A stretch of 64,000 nt of DNA from Dehalogenimonas alkenigignens (GCF_001466665.1 NZ_KQ758903.1:803684-867683); one strand, 5' to 3'. Positions 1 through 8,454 are shown, numbered from the stretch's first letter. Numbers and translations are program-made. The notes: generated by a model not told the origin, from the sequence alone.

Positions 1-1
1 C

Positions 2-82
2 ATCAGCCTGGTGTCGAAATGCCGCGAGTGCGCCGTTGAATCCTGCCCGATCCATTGCCCGCCGCAGCATCACGTGATCTGA
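2..82 (+). CDS. Partial: C-terminal end of an unidentified Cys-rich protein
   Basis: Only the last 26 codons lie in the window; the gene begins upstream. The tail holds four cysteines in a CxxC then CxxxxxC-type arrangement (CREC, then SCPIHC) followed by two histidines, which suggests metal binding. The stop at 80-82 is 24 bases before the flavodoxin start, so the two may share a transcript. The family cannot be named from so short a fragment. Confidence 0.5.
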   Translation: MSLVSKCRECAVESCPIHCPPQHHVI

Positions 83-106
83 ATTTATTTAAACGGGGAA
101 GCGTCA

Positions 107-541
107 ATGAGTAAAGTCCTGATTTCCTACCAATCATTCACCGGCAACTGCAAGGCTCTGGCTGAAGCGGCGGCCAGGGGAGTTGCCGAGGCCGGCGGCC
201 GGGCTGATGTCAAGAATGTCGCTGAGACGACCGCGCCGGACCTGGCCGGACACGACGCCTTCATCCTGGTGACGACCCAGCCGTTCCAGTCACTGGCCGG
301 GGAGACTAAAACAATGTTCGAAAGACTGTGGCCCGAGAGAGCCAAGATACAGCCCGGCCTGCCTTTCGCCGCGGTCATCTGTCACGGAACGGATGCCGCC
401 GGGAGCGCCGCTGCCCTGGATATGTTCGCCAAGTATTTCGGATGGAAGAAAGCCGGCGATTGGCTGCTGGCCAGCATGACTTCTTCGGATAAACAGGAAC
501 GCGCCCGGCAACTCGGAATCGCGGTGGCTCAGGGCGGGTAA
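107..541 (+). CDS. Flavodoxin-family protein
   Basis: A 144-residue protein that fits a single flavodoxin domain. The N-terminus (MSKVLISYQSFTGNCKALAE) is a beta strand followed by the phosphate-binding loop that grips FMN, here with SFTGNC in place of the classic TGNTE signature. It is expected to be a soluble FMN electron carrier or the flavodoxin part of an NAD(P)H-dependent reductase. A purine-rich GGGGAAG lies just before the ATG. It follows closely the end of a Cys-rich protein. FMN binding is inferred from the fold; the partner is unknown. Confidence 0.75.
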   Translation: MSKVLISYQSFTGNCKALAEAAARGVAEAGGRADVKNVAETTAPDLAGHDAFILVTTQPFQSLAGETKTMFERLWPERAKIQPGLPFAAVICHGTDAAGSAAALDMFAKYFGWKKAGDWLLASMTSSDKQERARQLGIAVAQGG

Positions 542-594
542 GCCGGATTCGGCTTCAAGAAGCGGGGCAAAGCTGTTTTTCAGGTTTCCCAATA

Positions 595-1443
595 TTACCG
601 GGGAGCCGATTCTTCCAACCGCAGCACCACGGCATCGATAGTCTCAGGCGCGGTCGAGGCGCCGGCGGTGACGCCGATAAGCTCCTTGCCCGCAAGCCAA
701 CCCGAATTGATCTCGGCGGCGGTCTCTATCAGGTGGGTTTCGGTATGCGGCGAACACAGGTCCACCAGGTGGCGCGTGTTGGCCGAGTGGTGCCCGCCGA
801 TGACCAGCATCAGGTCGGCGCGGCGCGCGAGGTCCAGGGCGGCGGCCTGGCGTTGCCGGATGTCGTGGCAGACGGTGTCCACCAGCCGGAGTTCGGCGTC
901 TTTAACAAGTGCCCGTTCCGTAATCGTCTTAACGAAGTCGATGAACCGCGCCGGCACCTGGGTGGTCTGGGACAGCAAGCCGATATGCCGCGGCAGTTCG
1001 ATTTGATCGAGGTCGCCGGCAGACAGGGTGGCGATGCCCTTGCCTTCGGCCCAGCCCAATATACCCTTTACCTCCGGGTGGTTGACATCGCCGTAGATAA
1101 CGGTAAAGAAACCGGCCTCCGACAGGCGGCGGGCGGCGGTCTGGGCGCGCTGCACGAAGGGGCAGGTGGTGTCGACGATGCCGATGCCTCTGGATTTGAT
1201 CTCGGCCAGCACCTTGGGCCCGACCCCGTGGGAGCTGATAACGACGGTATCGCCGGCGATCTCGGCGATGTCCTTGACGACACGGACTCCCAGGCCGTTA
1301 AGACGGGACATGACCTGCTGGTTATGGACTAAGGCCCCGAGGGTTTCCACGCCGCCTTTTTGACGGGCGACGTCCTCCAGTATCGCCAGGGCACGCTTGA
1401 CGCCGAAGCAAAAACCCAGGCCTTCGGCGCGTTCAATCCTCAT
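595..1443 (-). CDS. ispH: 4-hydroxy-3-methylbut-2-enyl diphosphate reductase
   Basis: Last enzyme of the MEP isoprenoid pathway; it reduces HMBPP to IPP and DMAPP with an iron-sulfur cluster. The 282 residues match the usual IspH length. The three conserved cluster cysteines are visible: GFCFGVKRA near residue 12, TTCPFV near 95 and TVCHD near 193. The catalytic glutamate region (NHPEVKG) and the SHGVGP motif are also present. The start overlaps the stop of plsC by four bases (ATGA), so the two are translationally coupled. The polyprenyl synthase at 20382 would use its product. Confidence 0.95.
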   Translation of the reverse strand: MRIERAEGLGFCFGVKRALAILEDVARQKGGVETLGALVHNQQVMSRLNGLGVRVVKDIAEIAGDTVVISSHGVGPKVLAEIKSRGIGIVDTTCPFVQRAQTAARRLSEAGFFTVIYGDVNHPEVKGILGWAEGKGIATLSAGDLDQIELPRHIGLLSQTTQVPARFIDFVKTITERALVKDAELRLVDTVCHDIRQRQAAALDLARRADLMLVIGGHHSANTRHLVDLCSPHTETHLIETAAEINSGWLAGKELIGVTAGASTAPETIDAVVLRLEESAPR

Positions 1444-2087
1444 TCCGGGACGTTCCCGTACACACCGCGGTATGACGGCGGTAAAAGTCCGGCGACAGCC
1501 TCCATGATCCTGTCCCCGTGGCCGCCGAGGTCGTCTTTTTCAATCTGCACGTCCGCTTCGGTGAGCCGGAAAGGCCGGCCAAAAGCAATGGTCACCCTGC
1601 GGCTTTTTAAAAACCACCAGCGCCCCTTAACCGTTTCCGTTCCGGTGATGGCAGCCGGAACAATGGGCACACCGAACGTCGCGGCGAGGTAAGCAGCGCC
1701 GGGCTGGGCGCTGGAAAGCCGGCCGTCGGGATTGCGCTTGCCTTCCGGAAAGATAATCAGGGCGCCTCCATGGTCGAGAACCTGACGCGCCAGCTTAATG
1801 CTGCCGCCGGAAACCCCAGCCCGGTTCAGTGGAATAGCCCCCGAGCCTCTAAGAACGCGGCCGAAAAACTTGTTTTGGAAAAGTTCTTTTTTGGCTAAGA
1901 AAAAGACCGGGTTGCGCGGCACCTGCAGCCCTAACAGGGGCGGGTCAGCAGAATTGATATGATTGGCGCAGACGATGACCGGTCCGGTTCTGGGGAAGTA
2001 TTCCCTGCCGGTCACTTTAACTCTGGTCAGTAAGAAAGCGGTCCGGGCGGTCAGGCGCACCAGGGGGTAGAACCAGGCGGTCTTCAT
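1440..2087 (-). CDS. plsC: 1-acyl-sn-glycerol-3-phosphate acyltransferase (PlsC family)
   Basis: A 215-residue membrane-associated acyltransferase that adds the second acyl chain to lysophosphatidic acid in phospholipid synthesis. The HX4D catalytic motif is seen as NHINSADPP, and the FPEGKR motif binds the glycerol phosphate. One hydrophobic stretch near the N-terminus would hold it to the inner face of the membrane. It overlaps ispH by four bases and follows the acylphosphatase on the same strand. Its exact acyl donor cannot be read from sequence. Confidence 0.9.
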   Translation of the reverse strand: MKTAWFYPLVRLTARTAFLLTRVKVTGREYFPRTGPVIVCANHINSADPPLLGLQVPRNPVFFLAKKELFQNKFFGRVLRGSGAIPLNRAGVSGGSIKLARQVLDHGGALIIFPEGKRNPDGRLSSAQPGAAYLAATFGVPIVPAAITGTETVKGRWWFLKSRRVTIAFGRPFRLTEADVQIEKDDLGGHGDRIMEAVAGLLPPSYRGVYGNVPE

Positions 2088-2177
2088 GTCGTTAGATTAT
2101 AGCGTTTAAGATCACTGGCGAACAAACGCAGACCCGCGAATTGGGTTGAGGAACTTAAAAAAGCCTGATTGGCAGGG

Positions 2178-2441
2178 TCAGTAGCGGATAGAGAAATCGG
2201 TAAAGTCGCCCGAAGGCTTAACCCACTGGGTATCCACCGAGTTGACGGCGGCATGGGGCGGCCCCGACATCAGTTGCTCAATAAAGTGCAGGATGTCCGG
2301 GCGCTGGCCTTCGGCTATCACCTGGACGGTGCCGTCTTCCAGATTCCTGACACAACCGACAAGATGGTGTTCCTCAGCCTGACGGCGGGTGAAATCCCGG
2401 AAGTTCACGCCCTGCACCCGTCCGCCGAAAATCAGGCGCAC
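2178..2441 (-). CDS. acyP: Acylphosphatase
   Basis: An 87-residue protein of the acylphosphatase family, which hydrolyses carboxyl-phosphate bonds. The signature GRVQGVNFRDF carries the catalytic Arg, and the second conserved region (GCVRNLEDGTVQVIAEG) holds the catalytic Asn. The GTG at 2441 is the only reasonable start, because the upstream in-frame codons have no ATG, GTG or TTG before the stop region of the neighbouring small gene. It sits between that small gene and plsC, all on the minus strand. The physiological substrate is unknown. Confidence 0.88.
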   Translation of the reverse strand: MRLIFGGRVQGVNFRDFTRRQAEEHHLVGCVRNLEDGTVQVIAEGQRPDILHFIEQLMSGPPHAAVNSVDTQWVKPSGDFTDFSIRY

Positions 2442-2479
2442 CGCCGCTTCTTTGGATGCGGATAAAGGCCGATCGATGG

Positions 2480-2620
2480 TTATTCGCCCTTGAGTTTCTT
2501 GCCTTTTTTGATGACTTCAACCGGCGGTGGCGGAGGGGTGAACTGGCTGCTGACGACTGGTTTGGAGGCGTCCTTCCTGACCTTTTTCTGTTCGCGGCCG
2601 CCTTTATCTCTCTGTCCCAT
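2480..2620 (-). CDS. Small basic hypothetical protein with a polyproline stretch (46 aa)
   Basis: ATG at 2620 reads to TAA at 2480, giving 46 residues. The N-terminus (MGQRDKGGREQKKVRKD) and the C-terminus (KKGKKLKGE) are lysine and arginine rich, and five prolines in a row lie between them. A GAGG ribosome-binding site stands about nine bases before the ATG. The gene fits neatly between rnc and acyP, with 22 bases to rnc. The charge suggests RNA or ribosome contact, which would suit its neighbour RNase III, but this is only inference; no family is recognised. Confidence 0.65.
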   Translation of the reverse strand: MGQRDKGGREQKKVRKDASKPVVSSQFTPPPPPVEVIKKGKKLKGE

Positions 2621-2642
2621 GGCGTTTGCCTCGTATATTTGT

Positions 2643-3371
2643 TTATTTCGAATCCAAGTTTAACAAAGGACTGCCGGGGTGTAAAGAATTTTCCAGCGCC
2701 GCAATCGCCTGGCGGGCGGCGTGGGCCTCCGCCTCTTTCTTGCTGCGGCCCCGGCCGGAACCCAGGTATGAAGATTTAACCCGGACCTCGGCGTTGAACG
2801 CCGGTTCGTCGCTATCGGAAACATCAACGACTGTGTAGGCCGGGGTCGCCTGGAACCTGGCCTGAACAATTTCCTGCAGCCTGCTTTTTGAGTCGGCGAC
2901 GCTTGCCAGCGTCTCGATGCGCTCGAGTTCCCCGGCAAACAGACGGTGGATGAAACGGGCGGCGCGGTCGCAACCCTGGTCAAGGTATACCGCCGCAATT
3001 ACCGCTTCCAGAGCCCGCGACAGGTTGGCCGGCTTGGCACGCCCGCCGCTTTGCTCCTCGCCGCGGCCCAGATAAAGGAAAGCGCCCAGGTCCAGCGAGA
3101 CCGCCAGGCGGGTCAGGGTTTCCCGCCGCACCAGGAGAGAGCGGAACCGGGTGAGTTCACCTTCATCGGCATTCGGGAAATCCAGGTAGAGCTTTTCGGC
3201 GATATACAGGCCGAGCACGGCGTCGCCCAGGAATTCAAGACGTTCGTTGGAAACCAGTCCCGAGCCGGGGCGTTCATTGATGAAGGAGCTGTGGATCAGG
3301 GCCAGTTCCAGAAGTGCCGGGTCCTTGAATTTGATGCCAAGGGTGGATTGAACTTGTTCCAGGTCGGCCAT
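2643..3371 (-). CDS. rnc: Ribonuclease III
   Basis: Double-stranded RNA endonuclease for rRNA maturation and mRNA turnover, 242 residues. The RNase III signature ERLEFLGDAVLG lies near residue 43 and carries the acidic metal ligands; the second acidic cluster is in ALEAVIAAVYLDQG. The C-terminal dsRNA-binding domain is recognised from about residue 165, with SKKEAEAHAARQAIAAL near the end. Start at the ATG at 3371. It leads the minus-strand group with a small basic gene, acyP, plsC and ispH. Confidence 0.95.
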   Translation of the reverse strand: MADLEQVQSTLGIKFKDPALLELALIHSSFINERPGSGLVSNERLEFLGDAVLGLYIAEKLYLDFPNADEGELTRFRSLLVRRETLTRLAVSLDLGAFLYLGRGEEQSGGRAKPANLSRALEAVIAAVYLDQGCDRAARFIHRLFAGELERIETLASVADSKSRLQEIVQARFQATPAYTVVDVSDSDEPAFNAEVRVKSSYLGSGRGRSKKEAEAHAARQAIAALENSLHPGSPLLNLDSK

Positions 3372-3441
3372 TCAACTAGGATAGACGGGCGCCGCGCCGT
3401 TGTCAATTGAAAAAGGTATTAATTCTTTAGGTCTAAAACCC

Positions 3442-3470
3442 TTGACGATAACGGCTGATGCGGGTATTAT
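3442..3470 (+). promoter_or_regulatory. Sigma70-type promoter for the small membrane protein
   Basis: TTGACG at 3442-3447 and TATTAT at 3465-3470 are separated by exactly 17 bases, close to consensus. Initiation near 3477 would give a short leader before the GGAGG at 3488 and the TTG start at 3499. Confidence 0.7.
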
Positions 3471-3498
3471 ATAGGCATTAACGTCTCGGAGGCGGACC

Positions 3499-3615
3499 TT
3501 GCGAAGCTTGATTGATAACCTGGTAGCGCTTGCCGTCATAGCCGGCATGGCTTTCGTAGCCTTCGGCATCTCCTATGTCCTGTTCTGGGGTTTCATGAAT
3601 CATAACCCCGCCTAA
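3499..3615 (+). CDS. Single-span small membrane protein (38 aa)
   Basis: TTG at 3499 opens a 38-residue frame ending with TAA at 3613. A GGAGG Shine-Dalgarno lies six bases upstream and a strong promoter precedes it, so expression is likely. After a short N-terminal segment with Arg and Asp, the residues NLVALAVIAGMAFVAFGISY continue into a hydrophobic stretch long enough for one membrane helix; the C-terminus is short and polar. No family is recognised. It stands alone between rnc (opposite strand) and the tRNA pair. Confidence 0.6.
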   Translation: MRSLIDNLVALAVIAGMAFVAFGISYVLFWGFMNHNPA

Positions 3616-3635
3616 AGGCACCAATCTAATCGGGT

Positions 3636-3677
3636 CTACACCACCGGTCGACCGTATTGGCGGTTGCGGTGGTGTAG
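3636..3677 (+). other. Long hairpin upstream of the tRNA pair
   Basis: CTACACCACC at 3636-3645 is the exact reverse complement of GGTGGTGTAG at 3668-3677, with further complementary bases inside. It lies just after the small membrane protein gene and runs into the tRNA-Gln promoter. There is no T-run, so it may be a processing or weak stop signal rather than a classical terminator. Confidence 0.5.
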
Positions 3678-3693
3678 CTATTTGGGCTATAAT
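3664..3693 (+). promoter_or_regulatory. Promoter of the tRNA-Gln / tRNA-Glu unit
   Basis: TTGCGG at 3664-3669 and TATAAT at 3688-3693 are separated by 18 bases; the tRNA-Gln gene begins 26 bases downstream of the -10 element. Confidence 0.6.
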
Positions 3694-3718
3694 CTCCTCC
3701 GCTCGTCACGGAACCCGC

Positions 3719-3792
3719 TGGGGATTCGTCTAGCGGTAGGACAGCAGACTCTGGATCTGCTTGGCCAGGTTCGAATCCTGGATCCCCAGCCA
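3719..3792 (+). tRNA. tRNA-Gln (anticodon CTG)
   Basis: The acceptor arms TGGGGAT and ATCCCCA pair over seven bases. The anticodon stem GCAGA/TCTGC encloses the loop CTCTGGA with anticodon CTG, reading CAG. The T loop TTCGAAT is canonical and CCA is encoded at 3790-3792. It is followed eight bases later by tRNA-Glu. Confidence 0.93.
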
Positions 3793-3800
3793 GTTTTCAG

Positions 3801-3877
3801 GGCGCATTCGTCTAGCGGCCTAGGACGCTGCCCTCTCAAGGCAGAGACCACGGGTTCGAATCCCGTATGCGCTACCA
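3801..3877 (+). tRNA. tRNA-Glu (anticodon CTC)
   Basis: Acceptor arms GGCGCAT and ATGCGCT pair with one terminal G-T. The anticodon stem CTGCC/GGCAG holds the loop CTCTCAA, anticodon CTC, reading GAG. The T arm is canonical (GGTTCGAATCC) and CCA is encoded. It is the second gene of the tRNA pair and is followed by a terminator. Confidence 0.93.
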
Positions 3878-3888
3878 AATGATAAGAC

Positions 3889-3918
3889 AAGAACCGGTTG
3901 ATACCGGTTCTTTTTTTT
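3889..3918 (+). terminator. Rho-independent terminator of the tRNA pair
   Basis: AAGAACCGG and CCGGTTCTT form a nine-base-pair stem around TTGATA, followed by a run of T. Confidence 0.88.
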
Positions 3919-4051
3919 ACCGAATCGAAGCCGGTATTCAAATCAGGTTCCACCGGCGCATCGAACTGGACCTTCGGTTCCCTTCTTTCGACGTTTATGA
4001 TTTCTTGAAACAGCCGCCGCCGCTGTATTATTGAACTTGAGGAGGGTTCAA

Positions 4052-4435
4052 ATGGAATACGGATATAAAAGACAGGCATCCGGTAAATTTGACGATATCG
4101 TCTTAAAAGTCAGGGCGGAACTCAAGAAAGAAGGCTTCGGGGTCATAACTGAGATCGATGTTAAAAAAACGGTTAAAGAAAAGCTCGGGGCTGATTTCGA
4201 GAACTACCTCATCCTGGGCGCCTGCAACCCGCCGTTCGCCCACAAAGCGCTTCTGGCCGAGCGTGACATAGGGTTGTTCATGCCGTGCAACGTCATTGTC
4301 TACGAGGACGGCGGGGCGGTTTTTGTGTCGGCCATACGGCCAACACTGGCGATGAGCATGACCGGCAACCCGGCCTTGAAACCGCTGGCCGATGAAGTTG
4401 AAAACAGACTTAAAAAAGCCGTGGACAGTATCTAG
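4052..4435 (+). CDS. DUF302 family protein
   Basis: A 127-residue protein of the DUF302 fold, a small alpha/beta domain often found in sulfur- or metal-related operons and of unproved function. Typical features are the GFGVITEIDVKKTVKEKLG segment and ILGACNPPFAHKALLAE, which holds a conserved Cys and His. The ATG at 4052 is chosen because GGAGG lies just upstream; an in-frame TTG at 4031 would put that site inside the gene. It precedes the YyaL-type gene by 40 bases. Confidence 0.82.
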   Translation: MEYGYKRQASGKFDDIVLKVRAELKKEGFGVITEIDVKKTVKEKLGADFENYLILGACNPPFAHKALLAERDIGLFMPCNVIVYEDGGAVFVSAIRPTLAMSMTGNPALKPLADEVENRLKKAVDSI

Positions 4436-4475
4436 GCGATCCGGGACCGTCTAAATTCAGCATCGGGAGGCAGCA

Positions 4476-6485
4476 ATGCCAAACCGTCTGGCCTCATCAT
4501 TCAGCCCTTATCTCAGGCAGCATGCCGAGAATCCGGTCGACTGGTATCCGTGGGGAGACGAGGCGCTCAACCGGGCGCGTTCCGAAAATAAACCGATACT
4601 CTTAAGCATCGGCTACTCGGCTTGTCACTGGTGTCATGTGATGGCTCATGAAAGCTTCGAAAATCCTGAAACCGCCCGGTTGATGAACCAACATTTCGTG
4701 AATATCAAAGTTGACCGCGAGGAACGGCCGGACCTGGACAGCGTGTATATGGCAGCTGTCCAGACCATGACAGGCCACGGCGGCTGGCCGATGACGGTCT
4801 TTTTGACCCCTGACGGACGGCCTTTTTATGGCGGTACTTATTTCCCGCCGGAGGACCGCCATGGCTTACCAGCCTTTCCGAGGGTCCTTGAGGCGGTTGC
4901 GGATACCTTCCGCAGCCAGCCGGCCCGGATCGCCCAAACCGCCGGTCGGCTGGAATCGGCACTGAAACGCAGCGAACCCTGCGGCTCAGGTTTAATTGCG
5001 CTGGCTCCGGACATACTGCACCGGGCTTATCAGGCGCTGGCCCAGGATTTTGACGTTAATCATGGTGGCTTCGGGGACGCGCCCAAATTCCCTCAGCCCC
5101 TGGCCCTGGAATTCCTGCTGCGCTACTTCCATAACACGAGATCGCCCGGGGCGCTTGGCATGGTTGAACGGACTCTAGCCGAAATGTACCGCGGCGGCGT
5201 TTATGACCACCTGGGCGGAGGTTTTCACCGCTATGCCACCGACGCCGCCTGGCAGGTACCCCATTTTGAAAAAATGCTTTACGACAACGCGCTGCTCAGC
5301 CGGGTCTACCTTCACGCTTTCCAGGTCACCGGCAATACCGCATACCGCAGCGTTGCCGAAGAAGTGTTCGCCTACGTCCTCCGGGAAATGACCGACCCTG
5401 CCACAGGCGGCTTTTTTAGCTCACAGGATGCCGACAGCGACGGCGAGGAGGGGAAATACTATACCTGGACCGCTGATGAAATTGACGAGGTCCTCGGGCC
5501 GGCTGGAGAGACTTTCCGAGAGCGCTTCGGCGTCACCCGTGGCGGCAATTTCGAGGGCAGAAATATTCTTCACCTGACCGATGAATTTTCGGAGGCTGCC
5601 ATCGCTCAGGATCGGGAGGCGCGGGAGGCATTGTGGCGCCGCCGCCAGTGGCGCAATGCCCCGGGCAAAGACACGAAAATCATCGCTTCCTGGAACGGCA
5701 TGATGGCCGGGAGCCTGGCCGAGGCTGCCTGTGTTCTGGGGCGGCCGGACTACCTGTCCGCCGCTGCGAGGGCGATGGAATACGTCTTGAATGAAATGGG
5801 TAACGGAGACCTGTTGCGGCATACCATTTCTGCCGAGATAGGCTTTTTAGAGGATTATGCCCAGATCATCGACGCTTCGCTCTGGTTGCACCAGGCATCC
5901 CTGTCTCCGCGGTGGCTCCGCAGCGCGCTCAAGCTGTCAGAACGTATGGTTGCCGAGTTCTGGGACGAGAGCGACGGGGGATTTTACGATGCCCCAACGG
6001 ATACAAAGGGACTGTTCATACGGCCGAGGAACCTCCAGGACGGCGCCGTGCCTTCAGGCGGCAGCACAGCCGCGATAGCGCTCCTGAAACTCGCCCGCAT
6101 TACCGATGACCAGAGGTACCATCAGATCGGCAGCCAGGCTTTAAAAACAATAGGAGACATAATGGGCAGGCATCCGCTGGGGTTTACCAACTGGCTTGCC
6201 GGTCTTGACATGTACCTTGGATCTGCAGAGGAAATAACTATTATTGGCGGCAAGGATGACCCCGCCGCAATGGCGTTAGCTCGGGCTGCCTGCCAAAGGT
6301 TCAGACCAAACAGGCTGGTTGTCGGCTTAGACCCGGAGGAACCTGGAACAATTTCAAACCTGCCGATTTTTACCGATCGCCCCCAGCGTAACGGTATGGC
6401 CACAGCCTACGTTTGCCGCGACTTCAGCTGCCGGCCGCCGGTAACCAGTCCTGAAGACCTGGAACAACTGTCGGCTGCCGAATAA
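4476..6485 (+). CDS. Thioredoxin-domain protein of the YyaL / DUF255 family
   Basis: A 669-residue protein with an N-terminal thioredoxin-like domain and a C-terminal (alpha/alpha)6 barrel similar to N-acylglucosamine 2-epimerase folds. The N-terminal domain has the hallmark [14 protein letters not shown], with a CHWC centre near residue 50. Further family features are [15 protein letters not shown] and [14 protein letters not shown]. Length fits the family, found from bacteria to human SPATA20, and no reaction is firmly established. The start follows GGGAGG. It ends about 100 bases before tRNA-Thr, so it is the last core gene before the arsenic island. Confidence 0.88.
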   Translation: MPNRLASSFSPYLRQHAENPVDWYPWGDEALNRARSENKPILLSIGYSACHWCHVMAHESFENPETARLMNQHFVNIKVDREERPDLDSVYMAAVQTMTGHGGWPMTVFLTPDGRPFYGGTYFPPEDRHGLPAFPRVLEAVADTFRSQPARIAQTAGRLESALKRSEPCGSGLIALAPDILHRAYQALAQDFDVNHGGFGDAPKFPQPLALEFLLRYFHNTRSPGALGMVERTLAEMYRGGVYDHLGGGFHRYATDAAWQVPHFEKMLYDNALLSRVYLHAFQVTGNTAYRSVAEEVFAYVLREMTDPATGGFFSSQDADSDGEEGKYYTWTADEIDEVLGPAGETFRERFGVTRGGNFEGRNILHLTDEFSEAAIAQDREAREALWRRRQWRNAPGKDTKIIASWNGMMAGSLAEAACVLGRPDYLSAAARAMEYVLNEMGNGDLLRHTISAEIGFLEDYAQIIDASLWLHQASLSPRWLRSALKLSERMVAEFWDESDGGFYDAPTDTKGLFIRPRNLQDGAVPSGGSTAAIALLKLARITDDQRYHQIGSQALKTIGDIMGRHPLGFTNWLAGLDMYLGSAEEITIIGGKDDPAAMALARAACQRFRPNRLVVGLDPEEPGTISNLPIFTDRPQRNGMATAYVCRDFSCRPPVTSPEDLEQLSAAE

Positions 6486-6542
6486 AGAATCCCGATATCC
6501 GGAAATCCCAGAGTGGAGCGATTCGCGAAAGTGCAGGCGCCG

Positions 6543-6572
6543 TTGCTGAGCTGAGAGGCTGTGGTCTATAAT
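6543..6572 (+). promoter_or_regulatory. Promoter of tRNA-Thr
   Basis: TTGCTG at 6543-6548 and TATAAT at 6567-6572 with 18 bases between; the tRNA begins 17 bases after the -10 element. Confidence 0.6.
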
Positions 6573-6588
6573 TACACTTCATTAAAGC

Positions 6589-6663
6589 GCCAGCGTAGCT
6601 CAGTGGTAGAGCAGCGGTTTCGTAAACCGCTGGCCGGAGGTTCGAATCCTCTCGCTGGCTCCA
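6589..6663 (+). tRNA. tRNA-Thr (anticodon CGT), integration site of the arsenic island
   Basis: Acceptor arms GCCAGCG and CGCTGGC pair perfectly. The anticodon stem GCGGT/ACCGC holds the loop TTCGTAA, anticodon CGT, reading ACG. CCA is encoded. The final 28 bases reappear with one mismatch at 16416-16443, so this gene looks like the attachment site used by the genomic island that follows; the tRNA itself remains intact. Confidence 0.93.
6636..6663 (+). repeat. attL-like copy of the island's flanking repeat
   Basis: These 28 bases are the T arm and 3' acceptor strand of tRNA-Thr plus CCA. They match 16416-16443 in 27 of 28 positions; the mismatch is C here and G there at the sixteenth base. 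A tRNA 3' end is the usual target of tyrosine integrases. Confidence 0.8.
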
Positions 6664-6675
6664 GAAAATAAAGCT

Positions 6676-6706
6676 AAAAGCCCCCAAAATGGGGGCTTTT
6701 CTATTT
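6676..6706 (+). terminator. Terminator after tRNA-Thr
   Basis: AAAAGCCCCC and GGGGGCTTTT pair over ten bases around AAAAT, followed by T-rich sequence. It lies inside the island boundary, so the island brought or preserved a stop for the tRNA transcript. Confidence 0.85.
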
Positions 6707-7125
6707 ACCATAATCCGTGACTGCTAACAAAACTTTAACGATTCCTCAAAGGCAAAGCCTGCCATTTTTCCGGTTGTTTCATTGGATTTGTACCCGTGTT
6801 CAGTGTTGTTTTTCAGAATGGCCTCGAATGCGTTAGAAACATCTCGGTCACCAGAGCTTAAACGCGACAGCCCGATTCTGGAAGGTTGCTGACGAGGAAC
6901 TCGTCGTTGGGGTGAGGATCTCCGGAAGCGTAACGGTTTAACAAAACCTGAGTCGGGCGACTTGATTCAACTGTCGGCTGACGGCGGTGAATAAGAGCAG
7001 ATTCAGTTAACCTTACTCTGGTTGATTAGAATTTGAGAGGAATCAATACTCACCGACATATCGGTAACATCAAGCATTGTGATGATTCTTTGGTATTCCC
7101 CCGGCACCCTTTTGAAGTAAAGCCA
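6707..7125. other. Island left-end region without a recognised gene
   Basis: About 400 bases between the tRNA-Thr terminator and the small thioredoxin gene. Six frames show only short, interrupted reading frames and nothing that resembles an integrase, excisionase or transposase. It may be a decayed end of the island. A 13-base identity to the 3' end of the YyaL-type gene occurs at 6968-6980 but is too short to interpret. Confidence 0.5.
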
Positions 7126-7371
7126 CTATCTCGCGGAGGCGTTTTTCAACAAGGTCGAGACTTCAGTTTTAGTTGGCACTTTGCCCGAGAGGACCACTTT
7201 TTCATCGATTACTAACGCAGGCGTCATCATCACCGGGTAGGCCATGATTTTGGCGATATCCTTAACTTTTTCGATCTCGGCATCAATGCCCATTTCTTTT
7301 ACCGCATCGCGAGTGATGGCTTCCAGTTGCTGACATTTAGGGCACCCCGTGCCCAGAATTTTGATTTTCAT
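7126..7371 (-). CDS. Small thioredoxin-fold protein (redox-active disulfide protein 2 type)
   Basis: An 81-residue minimal thioredoxin. It opens MKIKILGTGCPKCQQLEAI, with a CPKC redox pair directly after the first strand, and has the conserved cis-proline region in VMMTPALVIDEKVVLSGKVP. Such mini-thioredoxins often accompany DUF318/ArsP permeases and could reduce metalloid-bound or disulfide substrates. It lies 22 bases behind the permease on the same strand, so both are probably one transcript from the ArsR-type promoter near 8473-8501. Confidence 0.85.
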   Translation of the reverse strand: MKIKILGTGCPKCQQLEAITRDAVKEMGIDAEIEKVKDIAKIMAYPVMMTPALVIDEKVVLSGKVPTKTEVSTLLKNASAR

Positions 7372-7393
7372 CGATCAATAACTCCCTGTCCGT

Positions 7394-8422
7394 TTAAAGC
7401 ATTCCAAATATCAGTCCCGCTAACGTAGATGATACTACTACGAGGCAAATATAGGTAAAAGCCCGTTTATTGCCCATGATCTTGCGAATGACCAGCATGC
7501 TGGGCAGCGATAACGCGGGTCCGGCCAGCAACAGCGCCAGCGCAGGGCCTTTGTCCATGCCCAGTTCTAAAAAGGCCTTGAGAATCGGCACTTCGGTCAG
7601 GGTGGCGAAGTACATCAACGCGCCGAAAACCGAGGCGAGCGCATTCGATATAATATTGCTGCTGCCTACGGCGCCGGTGATGATGTCCGCGGGAATGACC
7701 TCCTTGATGACCCCGGCCAGGAAGACGCCGCCGATCAGCCACGGGAAGATGAGTTTTACGAAAGCCCAGGTTTCCCGAAGCCAGTGTTTGATCTCATCAA
7801 CATTGAAAAAGCGCCAAAGCACGACTCCCAGCGTGGCCAATAAGATGACAGTTGCCGGCCAGTTTGCCGTGGAGGCGAAGATGAGTATACCGACCAGTGT
7901 GCCGAAAAAGAGAAGCGTCTGCCACAAAGGCCTGGAATCTCCGCCATCGGCGGTAAAAAGTTCGGGATTCGGTTGGGATTCATGGTCCTTGCGGAAAAAG
8001 TAGGCCATGATCAACCCGATGACGATAGCCAGCGATACCGCGGCGACAGCCCTGGCTAAGCCGATATCCCAGCCAAGTAGGCGGGCTGAATAGACGATCG
8101 CCAGAATGTTGATGGCCGGGCCTGAGAACAGGAAGGTGGTTGCCGGACCGATGCCGCCGCCGCGTTTGTAGATGCCGGCAAATAACGGCAATACGGTACA
8201 GGAACAAACGGCCAGGATGCTGCCTGAAACTGAGGCGACGCCGTAGCTTAGAAACTTGTTGGCTTGCGGTCCGAAATACTTGAGAACGGCCGGCGCCGAG
8301 ATGAACACTGCGACGCCACCAGCGATGAAGAAGGCGGGTACCAAACAGGTGAGCACGTGCGCCGACAGATAGTCAAAGAGAGCGGCGACACCGCTGGAGA
8401 ACAGGTTTAATACGAAATCCAC
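7394..8422 (-). CDS. Permease of the DUF318 / ArsP family
   Basis: A 342-residue integral membrane protein with eight or more hydrophobic segments. The family core is seen in SILAVCSCTVLPLFAGIYK, where two cysteines sit in a membrane helix, followed by GGGIGPATTFLFSGPAIN; a second SLPSMLVIRKIMG repeat lies near the C-terminus. ArsP members export trivalent methyl-arsenicals, and other members handle other metals, so the substrate is inferred from context. GTG at 8422 is the start, with AAAGGA upstream. The ArsR-like operator lies between promoter and start. Confidence 0.82.
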   Translation of the reverse strand: MDFVLNLFSSGVAALFDYLSAHVLTCLVPAFFIAGGVAVFISAPAVLKYFGPQANKFLSYGVASVSGSILAVCSCTVLPLFAGIYKRGGGIGPATTFLFSGPAINILAIVYSARLLGWDIGLARAVAAVSLAIVIGLIMAYFFRKDHESQPNPELFTADGGDSRPLWQTLLFFGTLVGILIFASTANWPATVILLATLGVVLWRFFNVDEIKHWLRETWAFVKLIFPWLIGGVFLAGVIKEVIPADIITGAVGSSNIISNALASVFGALMYFATLTEVPILKAFLELGMDKGPALALLLAGPALSLPSMLVIRKIMGNKRAFTYICLVVVSSTLAGLIFGML

Positions 8423-8454
8423 TTATATTTTCCTTTACCGGCAGCCAATAGAAT

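Noticed and set aside
6968-6980. Thirteen-base identity with the 3' end of the YyaL-type gene (6466-6478)
   Set aside because: Too short to show a duplication; the sequence on both sides does not match well.
6707-7125. Search for an integrase or excisionase at the left end of the island
   Set aside because: Only short interrupted frames were seen; nothing resembles a recombinase, so none is annotated.
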